Shown here: one piece after another, positions 43,699 to 52,715 of the stretch
Position numbering within the stretch: position 1 is the stretch's first letter
Layout of the letters: each line of letters begins with the position of its first letter
Source of the DNA: JAOUEA01 sp963825685
GTDB lineage: Bacteria > Actinomycetota > UBA4738 > HRBIN12
NCBI GenBank assembly: GCA_963825685.1
Contig: CAWGUD010000008.1
Span: forward strand, 6,879 to 70,878
Reading direction: 5' to 3'
DNA length: 64,000 bases
Made by a program: the position numbers and the translations under genes
Notes under the pieces: generated by a model
Databases searched by the model: none
Told to the model about the DNA's origin: nothing
What the model saw: the letters and a program-made list of their open reading frames with translations, nothing else

Positions 43699-44997
43699 GT
43701 GACCAGGCTCGCCCGCCTCGGCATCGTCAAGCCGCTCGCGATCCGTGATTTCCGACTGCTCTGGCTCGGCACGATCGTCTCGTTCCTCGGTGACGGCGTC
43801 TACGTCGTCGCGATCGCCTGGCAGGTGTACGACCAGTGGAACCGACCCGGGGCCCTCGCGGGCGTCGGCATCGCGTGGAGCCTTCCCCAGGTGGCGCTCG
43901 TGTTGCTCTCGGGCGTGCTCTCCGACCGGTTCGACCGCAGGAAACTGCTGATCGCGGCAGACGTGATCCGGGGCCTCTCGATCGCCGCGCTCGCAACGCT
44001 CGTCACCCTCGAGGTGCTCGAGCTGTGGCAGGTCTATGCCTTGGTCGTGTGCTTCGGCGTCGGGCAGTCCTTGTACGGGCCGGCGCACAACTCGATCCTG
44101 CCCGATCTGGTGCCCAAGGAGATGCTCGTGCAAGCGAACTCCCTGGCGCAGTTCTCGCGCCCGTTCGCGATGACCTTGCTGGGTCCCGCCCTCGGGGGAC
44201 TGCTGGTCGGCACGGTCGGCGCAGGTGTCGCGTTCTACGTCGACGCCGGCACGTTCGCGTTCTCGGCTCTGATGCTGCTGCTGATGCGCGGGGTCGCTCG
44301 GACGGCGCCCGAGGGAGGGCATGCGTCGGTCTGGCACGACGCCCGCGAGGGTCTCCGATTCGTGTTCCAGCGGCCGTGGCTGTGGGCGGGCATGGCGGCC
44401 GCCACGATCAGCCTGCTCTGCGTGTGGGGCCCGTGGGAGGTGCTCGTGCCCTACCTCGTCAAGAACGAGCTCGGGGGCAGCGCCGCTTCACTCGGGCTCG
44501 TCTTCGCCGCCGGGGGTGCCGGCGCCGTGGTCGCGGCGGTGACGATGGGACAGCGCGACCTGCCGCGCCGCCCGATCACGCTCCTCTACTGGGCCTGGGC
44601 GATCTCGGCGTTCGCGATGATCGGCTTCGGGGTCTCCGGCTCGATCTGGCAGGCGATGCTCGCGAGCTTCGTCATGGAATCGGGCATCACGGTGCTGCTG
44701 GTGCTCTGGTACACGCTGCTGCAGCGCCTCGTGCCGTCGTCGATCCTGGGACGGGTCTCGTCCCTCGACTGGCTGATCTCGGTCGCCGGCGTCCCGTTGT
44801 CGTTCGCACTCGTCGGCCCGCTCGCAGAGGCGGTCGGCACGCGCGGCACGTTGATCCTCGCGGGAGCGGTCGGGGGCAGCGTGATCCTGCTCTTCCTCTA
44901 CCTCGTGCCGGGGTCGCGCGCTCCCGAACGAGACGGATCGGTCGAGGCTACGAGACCGGCGGATCCGCTCACCGAACGTTCATCGAGCCCGGCGTAG
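43699..44997 (+). CDS. MFS transporter
   Basis: 432 aa, 12 predicted helices, GTG 43699. DFRLLWLGTIVSFLGDGVYVVAIAWQVYD, the loop 2-3 motif LSDRFDRRKLLIAADVIRGLSI, GVGQSLYGPAHNSILPDLVPKEML and QANSLAQFSRPFAMTLLGPALGGLLV match the enterobactin-exporter/macrolide-efflux-like MFS group. Substrate unknown. It ends 10 nt before the aldo/keto reductase gene, whose promoter overlaps its last codon. Confidence 0.88.
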   Translation: MTRLARLGIVKPLAIRDFRLLWLGTIVSFLGDGVYVVAIAWQVYDQWNRPGALAGVGIAWSLPQVALVLLSGVLSDRFDRRKLLIAADVIRGLSIAALATLVTLEVLELWQVYALVVCFGVGQSLYGPAHNSILPDLVPKEMLVQANSLAQFSRPFAMTLLGPALGGLLVGTVGAGVAFYVDAGTFAFSALMLLLMRGVARTAPEGGHASVWHDAREGLRFVFQRPWLWAGMAAATISLLCVWGPWEVLVPYLVKNELGGSAASLGLVFAAGGAGAVVAAVTMGQRDLPRRPITLLYWAWAISAFAMIGFGVSGSIWQAMLASFVMESGITVLLVLWYTLLQRLVPSSILGRVSSLDWLISVAGVPLSFALVGPLAEAVGTRGTLILAGAVGGSVILLFLYLVPGSRAPERDGSVEATRPADPLTERSSSPA

Positions 44998-45000
44998 ACT
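44995..45000 (+). promoter_or_regulatory. -10 box of a leaderless aldo/keto reductase promoter
   Basis: TAGACT sits 7 nt before ATG 45008, so the mRNA likely begins at the start codon; no Shine-Dalgarno precedes the ATG. The TAG is also the MFS stop codon. Confidence 0.55.
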
Positions 45001-45007
45001 CGTCGTC

Positions 45008-45979
45008 ATGGAGTACACCCACGTCGGCCGGCTCGGCCTCGTCGTCTCCCGGCTGTGCCTCGGCACGATGAACTTCGGCCCGCACACATCGGAGGCCGAC
45101 TCCCACACGATCATGGATGCCGCGATCGCCAACGGCATCAACTTCTTCGACACCGCCAACGTGTACGGACGTCACCTGGGCGTGGGTGCCACCGAGGAGA
45201 TCATCGGACGCTGGATCGCCAAGGGCAGCGGCCGCCGCGACAAGGTCGTGCTCGCCACGAAGGTCTACGGCACGATGGGCGACTGGCCGAACGAGTCGCG
45301 CCTCTCGAAGCTCGCGATCGTCCGCCAGTGCGAGGAGTCGCTCCGCCGTCTCGGCACCGATCGCATCGATCTCTATCAGATGCACCACATCGACCGGAAC
45401 GCGTGGTGGGACGAGATCTGGGAGGCGATGGATCAGCTCAAGCGCACGGGCAAGATCCTCTACGTCGGGTCTTCCAACTTCGCGGGGTGGCACATCGCCC
45501 GTGCCAACGAGATCGCCGGGTACCGACACTCGCTGGGCCTCGCGACCGAGCAGTCGCTCTACAACCTCACCGCTCGGACCCTCGAGCTCGAGGTGATCCC
45601 GGCGCTCATCGAGTACGGCATGGGCTTGATCCCGTCGAGCCCACTCTCGGGTGGGCTGCTCGCCGGTGCCCTCTCGAAGGTGGAGGAGGGTCGTCGAGGC
45701 ACCGAGTACATGCAGGGGGAGATCGAGGCGCACCGCTCGACGTTGGAGCGGTGGGAGGCTCTGTGTGCCGAGATGGGCGAGGACCCGGCTCACGTCGCCC
45801 TCGCGTGGCTCCTGCACCAGCCGGGCGTCACCGCCCCGATCATCGGGCCGCGCACCGAGGAACAGCTGTTGCACGCGATGCACGCGCTCGACATCAAGCT
45901 CCCCGCCGACGTGCTCGCGAAGCTCGACGAGATCTTCCCCGGCCCGGGCGGACCGGCGCCCGAAGCCTACGCCTGGTAG
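45008..45979 (+). CDS. aldo/keto reductase
   Basis: NAD(P)H-dependent TIM-barrel oxidoreductase, 323 aa. The catalytic tetrad is visible as Asp and Tyr in NFFDTANVYGRHLG, Lys in VVLATKVYG and His in IDLYQMHHIDRN. LYVGSSNFAGWHIARANEIA and APIIGPRTEEQLLHAMHALDIKL form the cofactor end. Of the YajO/Kv-beta-like group; substrate unknown. The last 13 nt overlap the convergent glycosyltransferase gene. Confidence 0.92.
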   Translation: MEYTHVGRLGLVVSRLCLGTMNFGPHTSEADSHTIMDAAIANGINFFDTANVYGRHLGVGATEEIIGRWIAKGSGRRDKVVLATKVYGTMGDWPNESRLSKLAIVRQCEESLRRLGTDRIDLYQMHHIDRNAWWDEIWEAMDQLKRTGKILYVGSSNFAGWHIARANEIAGYRHSLGLATEQSLYNLTARTLELEVIPALIEYGMGLIPSSPLSGGLLAGALSKVEEGRRGTEYMQGEIEAHRSTLERWEALCAEMGEDPAHVALAWLLHQPGVTAPIIGPRTEEQLLHAMHALDIKLPADVLAKLDEIFPGPGGPAPEAYAW

Positions 45980-47538
45980 GCGTTCGGCCGGGGCTCGGCG
46001 CGGGTCAGCAGCACGTCCTCGGTCTCGGCATCGAGCGGCACGTCGTGCTTCAGGCGCAGGTACAGGTCGCGCAGGAACCAGACGAGCACGATCACCAGGA
46101 TCGGATGACCGATCGCCAGGTCGACGTGCATCCATTCGGGCAGGCGGAAGTTCTCGGTGGTGAGCTGGGCCGTGACGAGCGCGATGAACGAGAACTCCAG
46201 CGTCCGACGTGGCACGCGCGGCAGGGCCCATGCCACGGGCAGGATCCACGCGAAGTACCAGGGGAACAGCGTCGGGGAGAACAGCATCATCAGCAGGAAC
46301 GACCATCCCCACGCAGCGGCGAGGAAGGAGACCGAGCCCTCCTTGGCGTGTCGCACGACCTGACGCAGGATCGTGAACAGGCCCGCGGCGAGCGCCGCGA
46401 ACATGCCGAGGCGGGCGAGCACGATGCCGACGGTGGCGCCGAGATCGCCGGCGACCACGGTGCCCGCCGCCTCGAAGATGCGCTCGACCAGGGCGGGCGG
46501 AGCGATCCAGGAGCCGTGTTGCACGAGCTCCACCATGCCGAGCGTGGGGTTCGATCGCTGCATGAACGGCACGACGGCGATGAATCCGATGCCCACGACG
46601 GTGCCGATGTGTGCGGCCGCGACCTTCCAGCGCCGTGAAGGCTCTGCGCGGGTCACGACGTAGGCGATCAGCAGGACGAGCGGCACCGCCGCGGAGATCT
46701 TCACGAGGGCGCCCACCGTGAGCGCCACGGTTGCGGGAAGCTCTCGCTGCGTGGCGACGAAGTAGATCGCGGCAGCGACGGCGAGCATGACGAGCACGTC
46801 GACGTGGCCGCCGCCGACCGTGTGGAACAGGACGATCGGGTTCAGTCCGATCATCGCGGCCGCGTACGCCTGCCGTTGGGGCCGCACACGGCCGACGAGC
46901 CGGACCACGAACCACAACGAGCCGAGGCTGGCCGCGACCGCCACGGCGCGGAACGCCTCGATCACGTCGACCAGGCCACGGAACACCGCGGTGATCGCGG
47001 CCGCGAGCCACACGAACACCGGGCCGTAGACCGAGGGGGTGTCGCGCCATCCATCCCAGACGAACCGCGAGATGTCGTTGGCCGGGAAGTCCGCCGGGGT
47101 GCTCACGTACGGGTTCTGTCCGTAGCGGCTGAGGATGCGGCCGTAGAAGGCGTAGCTGAACACGTCGCGGGACAGCAGCAGGGGCAGCATCAGCACGACG
47201 ACGTGGTACGCCACCGCCATCCACACGATGGTGCGGGTCGACACCTGGCCGCGTTCGGCCGCCCACAGGACGAGCAGGAACGCCACCCCCGCCGCGATCA
47301 TCGCGACGAACCCGATCACGATCAGCACGCCGTGCGGCAACCGGTCGAGGAACAGCAGGCCGGCGAGGACGCCGATCGGGCCGTTGCCCTGACTCTCCGG
47401 CAGCACCGGGTGGTACGGGGATCTGGGGGTCGCCGCGATCAGGGCGACGGCGCTGAAGGTGGCGACCGAAGCGGTGATCGCCCGGCGACCGGTGAGCCAG
47501 CCGTCGACCGAGCGTTGCAGGGCCTGAACGCGAGACAT
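45967..47538 (-). CDS. GT-C family membrane glycosyltransferase (DUF2029/MptB-like)
   Basis: 523 aa with about 12-13 helices. The first large loop has LLSRDVFSYAFYGRILSRYGQNPYVSTPADFP, the acidic polyprenyl-phosphate-sugar motif of GT-C mannosyltransferases, followed by VWDGWRDTPSVYGPVFVWLAAAI. SPTLFPWYFAWILPVAWALP lies in the C-terminal part. It would transfer mannose or another sugar from a polyprenyl carrier at the outer face of the membrane; acceptor unknown. Confidence 0.82.
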   Translation of the reverse strand: MSRVQALQRSVDGWLTGRRAITASVATFSAVALIAATPRSPYHPVLPESQGNGPIGVLAGLLFLDRLPHGVLIVIGFVAMIAAGVAFLLVLWAAERGQVSTRTIVWMAVAYHVVVLMLPLLLSRDVFSYAFYGRILSRYGQNPYVSTPADFPANDISRFVWDGWRDTPSVYGPVFVWLAAAITAVFRGLVDVIEAFRAVAVAASLGSLWFVVRLVGRVRPQRQAYAAAMIGLNPIVLFHTVGGGHVDVLVMLAVAAAIYFVATQRELPATVALTVGALVKISAAVPLVLLIAYVVTRAEPSRRWKVAAAHIGTVVGIGFIAVVPFMQRSNPTLGMVELVQHGSWIAPPALVERIFEAAGTVVAGDLGATVGIVLARLGMFAALAAGLFTILRQVVRHAKEGSVSFLAAAWGWSFLLMMLFSPTLFPWYFAWILPVAWALPRVPRRTLEFSFIALVTAQLTTENFRLPEWMHVDLAIGHPILVIVLVWFLRDLYLRLKHDVPLDAETEDVLLTRAEPRPNAYQA

Positions 47539-47563
47539 GTGCGCCCGAGCTTACGGGAAGTCG

Positions 47564-48346
47564 TCAGGTCCGCGCTACGCCGAGCGAGGCCTCGATCTCC
47601 CGTGCGGCGGCGGTGACCGCAGGTGCGTATCGCCGAGCGCCGATACGCGAGAGGCGCGACGTCGGTCCCGAGATCGAGACCACCGCCACGAGTTCATCGT
47701 GGTGGCCGACGACGGGCGCGCTCACCGAGCCCACGCCGTCCTCCCGCTCGCCCGCGCTCGATGCCCACCCCTGTCGCCGGACGGATGCGAGTTGGCGATG
47801 CAGTCGTTCCTCGACGGGCGTCGCCGCCGTGAGGGCTCGTGCCATGGCGACGAGCTCACTGCGCGTCGGTTCCGCCGTCCATGCCATGAACACCTTGCCT
47901 GCTGAGCCGACCCAGATGGGCAGCTCCGTTCCGACGGGTACGAACGTGCGCAGCTCGCTCGAGGACTCCACGCCGTCGACGCAGACCCGCCCCCCGAGCG
48001 AGCGGACGTAGAGCTGCGCGCTCTCGCCGGTGGTCTCGGCCAGACGCTCCAGGGCGGGATGCGCCACTGCGCGCAATGACGGTTCCTGCAGGGAGGCGGC
48101 GGCGATCTGCAGCAGTCTGGGGCCGAGTCGGTAGCCCCATCCACCGACGTGTTCGATCATGCCGTGGACTTCGAGGGAGCCGAGCAACCGATGGGCGGTT
48201 GTGCGTGGGAGACCGGTCGCCGCCACGACCCCCGCATGGGTCCTCGCGCCATGCTGGACGGCATCGATCACGGCCACGCTCCGATCGAGGACGCCGACGG
48301 ACGTCTCGGCGATACGGCGTACACCTTGGGCATCTGATACCTTCAT
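47564..48346 (-). CDS. IclR-family regulator of leuCD (NdgR/LtbR-like)
   Basis: 260 aa. The N-terminal winged helix VGVLDRSVAVIDAVQHGARTHAGVVAATGLPRTTAHRLLGSLEVHGMIE is followed by the IclR effector domain (RLAETTGESAQLYVRSLGGRVCVDGVESSSELRTFVPVGTELPIWVGSAGKVFMAW). It is divergent from leuC with paired GTTCCATATATCGG sites between. In Streptomyces and Corynebacterium the IclR protein in this position (NdgR, LtbR) represses leuCD. Orthology is inferred from synteny and domain match. Confidence 0.9.
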   Translation of the reverse strand: MKVSDAQGVRRIAETSVGVLDRSVAVIDAVQHGARTHAGVVAATGLPRTTAHRLLGSLEVHGMIEHVGGWGYRLGPRLLQIAAASLQEPSLRAVAHPALERLAETTGESAQLYVRSLGGRVCVDGVESSSELRTFVPVGTELPIWVGSAGKVFMAWTAEPTRSELVAMARALTAATPVEERLHRQLASVRRQGWASSAGEREDGVGSVSAPVVGHHDELVAVVSISGPTSRLSRIGARRYAPAVTAAAREIEASLGVART

Positions 48347-48384
48347 GTTCCATATATCGGTATCACAGTTCCATATATCGGAAC
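48347..48384. promoter_or_regulatory. operator region between the IclR gene and leuC
   Basis: GTTCCATATATCGG occurs twice, at 48347-48360 and 48368-48381, exactly 21 bp apart (two helical turns). The second is extended to a palindrome GTTCC-N7-GGAAC (48368-48384). The AT-rich core stands out in GC-rich DNA. The first copy abuts the regulator's start codon, so autorepression is likely. Confidence 0.7.
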
Positions 48385-48444
48385 AACCCGGGGAGGGAAG
48401 AAACACACGATCCGACCCCCGGCGGAAGGAGGAGGTCGACCGAC

Positions 48445-49855
48445 GTGCCCCAGACGCTCGCCGAGAAGGTGTGGGAACGCCACGTGGTGCACCGGGCCGA
48501 CGGTGAGCCCGACCTGCTCTACGTCGATCTCCACCTCGTGCACGAGGTGACGAGCCCACAGGCGTTCGAGAGCCTGCGCATGCACGAGCGCGCCGTGCGC
48601 CGCCCCGATCTCACCGTCGCCACGATGGACCACAACGTGCCGACGACCGACGGGCCGGTCACCGACGAGATCAGCGCGCGTCAGATGCAGGCGCTGCAGA
48701 CCAATGCCGACGAGTTCGGCATCACGCTCTATCCCTGGGGCGCCGCCGGCCAGGGCATCGTGCACGTGATCGGTCCCGAGATGGGCTACACGCAGCCCGG
48801 CATGACGATCGTCTGCGGCGACTCGCACACGTCGACGCACGGCGCGTTCGGCGCCCTCGCGTTCGGCATCGGCACGAGCGAGGTCGAGCACGTGCTCGCG
48901 ACACAGACCCTGCCGCAGCACCCCGCGAAGACGATGGCGGTCACCGTGGAAGGCGACCTGCCCGACGGCGTCAGCGCCAAGGACATCATCCTCGCCATCA
49001 TCAACCGCATCGGCACCGGCGGGGGCGTCGGCCACGTGCTCGAGTACCGCGGATCCACGATCCGAGCGCTCTCGATGGAGGGGCGCATGACGATCTGCAA
49101 CATGTCGATCGAGGGCGGTGCCCGCGCCGGCATGGTCGCGCCCGACGACACCACCTTCGCCTACGTCGAGGGCCGGCCGCACGCGCCGAAGGGCCCCGAC
49201 TGGGAAGCGGCGCTCGACTCGTGGCGAACCCTTCCCAGCGATCCCGGCGCGTCGTTCGACGCTGAGGTCGAGATCGACGCGACCGAGCTGAAGCCCTACG
49301 TGAGCTGGGGCACCAACCCCGCCCAGTCGGTCACGATCGACGAGGCCGTGCCCGACCCCGAGGGCCTCGTCGAGCCTTCGAAGCGCGACGCTGCCACCCG
49401 CGCGCTCACGTACATGGACCTCCGACCCGGCACGCCCATGCGCGAGATCCGGCCCGACACGGTCTTCCTCGGCTCGTGCACGAACTCACGCATCGAGGAC
49501 CTGCGCCTGGCCGCCGAGATCGTCGGCGGGGCGCAGGGTCGCCCCGAACCTGCGCGCGCTCGTGGTGCCCGGCAGCGTGGCGGTGAAGCTGCAGGCCGAG
49601 GCCGAGGGGCTCGATCGCGTGTTCACCGAGGCGGGGTTCGACTGGCGCGGCGCCGGATGCTCGATGTGTCTGGGCATGAACCCCGACATCCTGCAGCCGG
49701 GGGAGCGCAGCGCGAGCACGAGCAACCGCAACTTCGAGGGACGACAGGGCAAGGGCGGACGCACGCACCTCGTGAGCCCCGCGGTCGCCGCCGCCACCGC
49801 CGTGCTCGGGCGCTTCGGCACGCCCGACGAGCTGCCGGCCAAGGAGGTGGTCTGA
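48445..49855 (+). CDS. leuC: 3-isopropylmalate dehydratase large subunit LeuC (one frameshift)
   Basis: Isomerises 2- to 3-isopropylmalate in leucine synthesis, with LeuD. GTG 48445 follows AGGAGGAGG. TLAEKVWERHVV, DLHLVHEVTSPQAFE, MDHNVPTT, CGDSHTSTHGAFGALAFGIGTSEVEHVLATQ and MSIEGGARAGMVAPD are canonical; the [4Fe-4S] cysteines lie in CGDSHTSTHG/FLGSCTNSR and GAGCSMCLGMNPD. About 470 aa. The frame changes near 49545, within GGAQGR-RVAPNLRALVVPGS. It ends 1 nt before leuD. Confidence 0.95.
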
Positions 49856-49856
49856 C

Positions 49857-50441
49857 GTGGAGCCGATCGCCGTGATCGAGGGCACCGCGGTGCCGCTCGA
49901 CCGATCCGACGTCGATACGGACCAGATCATCCCCGCGCAGTACCTGAAGCGCATCGAGCGCACCGGGTTCGGGCCGTTCCTGTTCGACGAGTGGCGCAAG
50001 GACCCCGACTTCGTCCTCAACGACGAGCGGTACCGGGGCGCGAGCATCCTGATCGCGGGCGCGAACTTCGGGAGCGGCTCGAGCCGCGAACACGCGCCCT
50101 GGGCCCTCGAGGACTACGGGTTCCGGGCCGTGATCGCGCCGAGCTTCGCCGACATCTTCCGCAACAACTGCTTCAAGATCGGCCTGCTGCCGGTGGAGCT
50201 GCGGGCCGAGTCGGTGCGTGCGCTGATGGACGCCGCGCTCGACGACCCGACCACGCGCATCGTGATCGACCTGCCCGACCGCGCCGTGCGCGCGCCCGGG
50301 CTCGACGAGACGTTCGACATCGACGAGTTCACGCACTGGCGCCTCGTCGAGGGGCTCGACGACATCGGCCTGTCGCTGAGGAACGAGGAGAAGATCAGCG
50401 CGTTCGAGGCGACGCGCCCGAGCTGGCTCCCGACCGCCTGA
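49857..50441 (+). CDS. leuD: 3-isopropylmalate dehydratase small subunit LeuD
   Basis: 194 aa, GTG 49857. LDRSDVDTDQIIPAQYLKRIERTGFGPFLFDEWR, ILIAGANFGSGSSREHAPWALEDYGFRAVIAPSFADIFRNNCFKIGLLPV match the small subunit swivel domain. Coupled to leuC in the same operon and so under the same IclR control. Confidence 0.96.
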   Translation: MEPIAVIEGTAVPLDRSDVDTDQIIPAQYLKRIERTGFGPFLFDEWRKDPDFVLNDERYRGASILIAGANFGSGSSREHAPWALEDYGFRAVIAPSFADIFRNNCFKIGLLPVELRAESVRALMDAALDDPTTRIVIDLPDRAVRAPGLDETFDIDEFTHWRLVEGLDDIGLSLRNEEKISAFEATRPSWLPTA

Positions 50442-51413
50442 GTGCCCCCTGCGTTCCCGCCCTGCGGCGCGTCGGCCGGAGGGCCCGGGAGCGTGTCCGC
50501 GCGACGCAGCCGCAAGATGTCGGACGAGTTCGTGCGGCACCCTCGTCGATCGAAGAAGACGCGATCGCGCTCACCCGTGAAGTCCCCGCTCAGGTTCGCC
50601 GGCTCGCGACCGGAGCGGAACGAGAGCAACAGCGTCGGGGTGCCGTCGGGATCCACCCGGTAGAGGGCCGCGTTCGACCCACATCGGTCCCCGGCCTGGG
50701 CGACGTAGGCGGTGCCGTTCGGAGAGACGGTGACGGCGTACTCGTCGCGGTCGGTCGGCAGCAGGGGAACCTGCTCGCCCGTCCTGATGTCGTAGCGCCA
50801 GGCCGTCGCGTCCTCACCCACGGCCCATGTCACCCATGGGTAGGCCACCGTGCCCGGGAAGAGGCACCCGCAGCGATTCGTGGTCTCGGCGAGCAGGGTG
50901 CGCTCGCCCGTGGAGGCGTTGTAGAGGAAGAACCGCCACTTCGCCCCCGGGCTGCCGAACCGATTCACGCCGTACACGACCCACGTCGTCCCTCGGTGGG
51001 TGTCGATCGCGGGGTTCCACTGCCAGTGACCGTCGTTGAGTTCGCCGAGCGCGGTGCGCTCGTTCGCTCCCACGTCGAAGAGGAACAGGTCGCTCTCGCC
51101 ACGCCGGACCTGCTGGTAGATCAGGCTGGTCGGTGCCGGCGTCGAAGCCGCCGACGTACCCCATCGTCCGCCTGGCGCTCACCCGTCGCATCCCTCCGGC
51201 GACGTCGACGAACGCGGCGAGATCGGTGCTCCTGCTCGCGACCTCCGCGGACCACGCGAAGAGTCGGCGCGACCCGACGTGGGTGCCGGCGCCGTAGCCT
51301 TCGAAGATCGGCCCGCCCTTGACGACGTCGGGGTTCTCCAACGCCGATGCCATCAGCGCAGGCGAGGTCACCAGCAGTGCGGCGATGATCGTCAGACGGA
51401 TCGCGGTCCTCAT
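50442..51413 (-). CDS. secreted beta-propeller-like protein (frameshifted; 3' end unclear)
   Basis: ATG 51413, signal peptide TAIRLTIIAALLVTSPALMASA, then PIFEGYGAGTHVGSRRLFAWSAEV. After a frame change near 51125 the blades continue (TTWVVYGVNRFGSPGAKWRFFLYNASTGERTLLAETTNRC, YAVTVSPNGTAYVAQAGDRCGSNAALYRVDPDGTPTLLLSF). The frame runs on past 50442 antisense to leuD until 50114, which is unlikely to be coding, so a stop has probably been lost. Function unknown. Confidence 0.65.
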
Positions 51414-51497
51414 GTGCGCCCTCCCCCGGGGGGATCGGTTCGGGTGTCTCGCGGAACCCTACGGTTGCGAGGGCCCTGGGCACAACCGGCGTTCGGC

Positions 51498-52715
51498 CTA
51501 GACCTGGCTCACGAACGCCTGCACCGTCGTGCCGTAGGCCTGCGGATCGAGGTTCCAGCAGCCGATGTGCTCGGCGCCGTCGCACTCGATCAGGTCGACC
51601 TGATCGGGGAGCAGGTCTGCGAAGTCACGGCTCGTGCCGATCGGCACGGTGGTGTCGTCGGTGCCGTGGAACACCAGGAACGGCGTCTCGTACCGGCTCG
51701 TGTCGGCGAGGTAGTCGAGTCGAGGCCAGTCCACGTCGAACCGCAGGTCGGCCATCCACTTGGCGACCGAGGTGAGCGACTGCGGCAGGGGCAGACCCAG
51801 CACGGGAAGCGTCTCTCGCGAGGCGTTGTCGTCGACCGTCGTCGAGAAGTCGAGCATCGGGGCGTCGAGGATCACCGCGCGCACCTCGCCGGCGAGCGAC
51901 GAGCGCTGCAGGAACGCCATCACGATCCCCCCGCCCATGGAGTAGCCGTCGAGCACGACGCCGTCGGATCCCTGCTCGAGCGCGTATCGGACCATCGCCT
52001 CCAGGTCCTCCCACTCGGTGAGCCCGTACCGCAGCTTCCCGCTCGGATCCTCGGGCGCGCCCGGGTCGTTGCGATAGGTCGTCACCAGCGTGGGGAATCC
52101 GGCCTCGGTGAGGATCGGCACCATGCGCAGCCCGTCGGCCGGTGAGAGCGAGTTGCCGTGCACGACGATCGCCCACGTCGGGCCGTCGGCCGGGCCGAGC
52201 CATGCGGGGTACTCGCCGAGGGGACCGGCAACCGTGAGCGACTCCAGGCCGAGCCCCGAGTCGGCCGGCTCCATCGGGTACGCACGCACGTCGAACTCGG
52301 CGGGCGTGCCGGGCAGCGGGAGGTCTCCGTTCACCAGGGCGAATCGACGCACGAGCGTCTCGCCGTCGGCCGTGCCGGTGGGCTCCAGGCGACCGTACCC
52401 GTCGGCCCACCGCAATCCCTGGACGCCCTCGGCGGTCACCCCCAGATCGTCCTCGAGCGGCCGAAGGGTGATGGAGGCGCCGACCCCGCCGGCGTCGGAG
52501 AGCTCGACGACCTCGACGTTCGGTTCCAGCTCGGCGGTCGCAGCCCGCATCGCCGCTGCATCGAGCGCGCGTTCGTCGAGCACGTTCGAGAAGTAGAACC
52601 CGCCGCCCAGGTAGAAGAGAGCCGCGAGCACGACGATCGAGGTGCCCACGATCCACGGCCAGCGACGACGACGCCTCGCGCCGCCCGCAGGATGCGAGCC
52701 CGCCGGGTCGCTCAT
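51498..52715 (-). CDS. membrane-anchored alpha/beta hydrolase
   Basis: 405 aa. A single N-terminal transmembrane helix (WPWIVGTSIVVLAALFYLGGGFYFS) is followed by a 110-residue unknown segment and an alpha/beta hydrolase fold with oxyanion WAIVVHGNSLSP, nucleophile GYSMGGGIVM, acid FHGTDDTTVP and histidine CDGAEHIGCW. Resembles BAAT/acyl-CoA thioester or DUF1749-type esterases. ATG 52715 overlaps the pncB stop (ATGA), so it is the second gene of a pncB operon. Confidence 0.85.
   Translation of the reverse strand: MSDPAGSHPAGGARRRRRWPWIVGTSIVVLAALFYLGGGFYFSNVLDERALDAAAMRAATAELEPNVEVVELSDAGGVGASITLRPLEDDLGVTAEGVQGLRWADGYGRLEPTGTADGETLVRRFALVNGDLPLPGTPAEFDVRAYPMEPADSGLGLESLTVAGPLGEYPAWLGPADGPTWAIVVHGNSLSPADGLRMVPILTEAGFPTLVTTYRNDPGAPEDPSGKLRYGLTEWEDLEAMVRYALEQGSDGVVLDGYSMGGGIVMAFLQRSSLAGEVRAVILDAPMLDFSTTVDDNASRETLPVLGLPLPQSLTSVAKWMADLRFDVDWPRLDYLADTSRYETPFLVFHGTDDTTVPIGTSRDFADLLPDQVDLIECDGAEHIGCWNLDPQAYGTTVQAFVSQV

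Noticed and set aside
50114..50441. Extension of the secreted propeller frame antisense through leuD
   Set aside because: The translation loses propeller character at about 50500 and mirrors leuD codons, so it is read-through after a missing stop.
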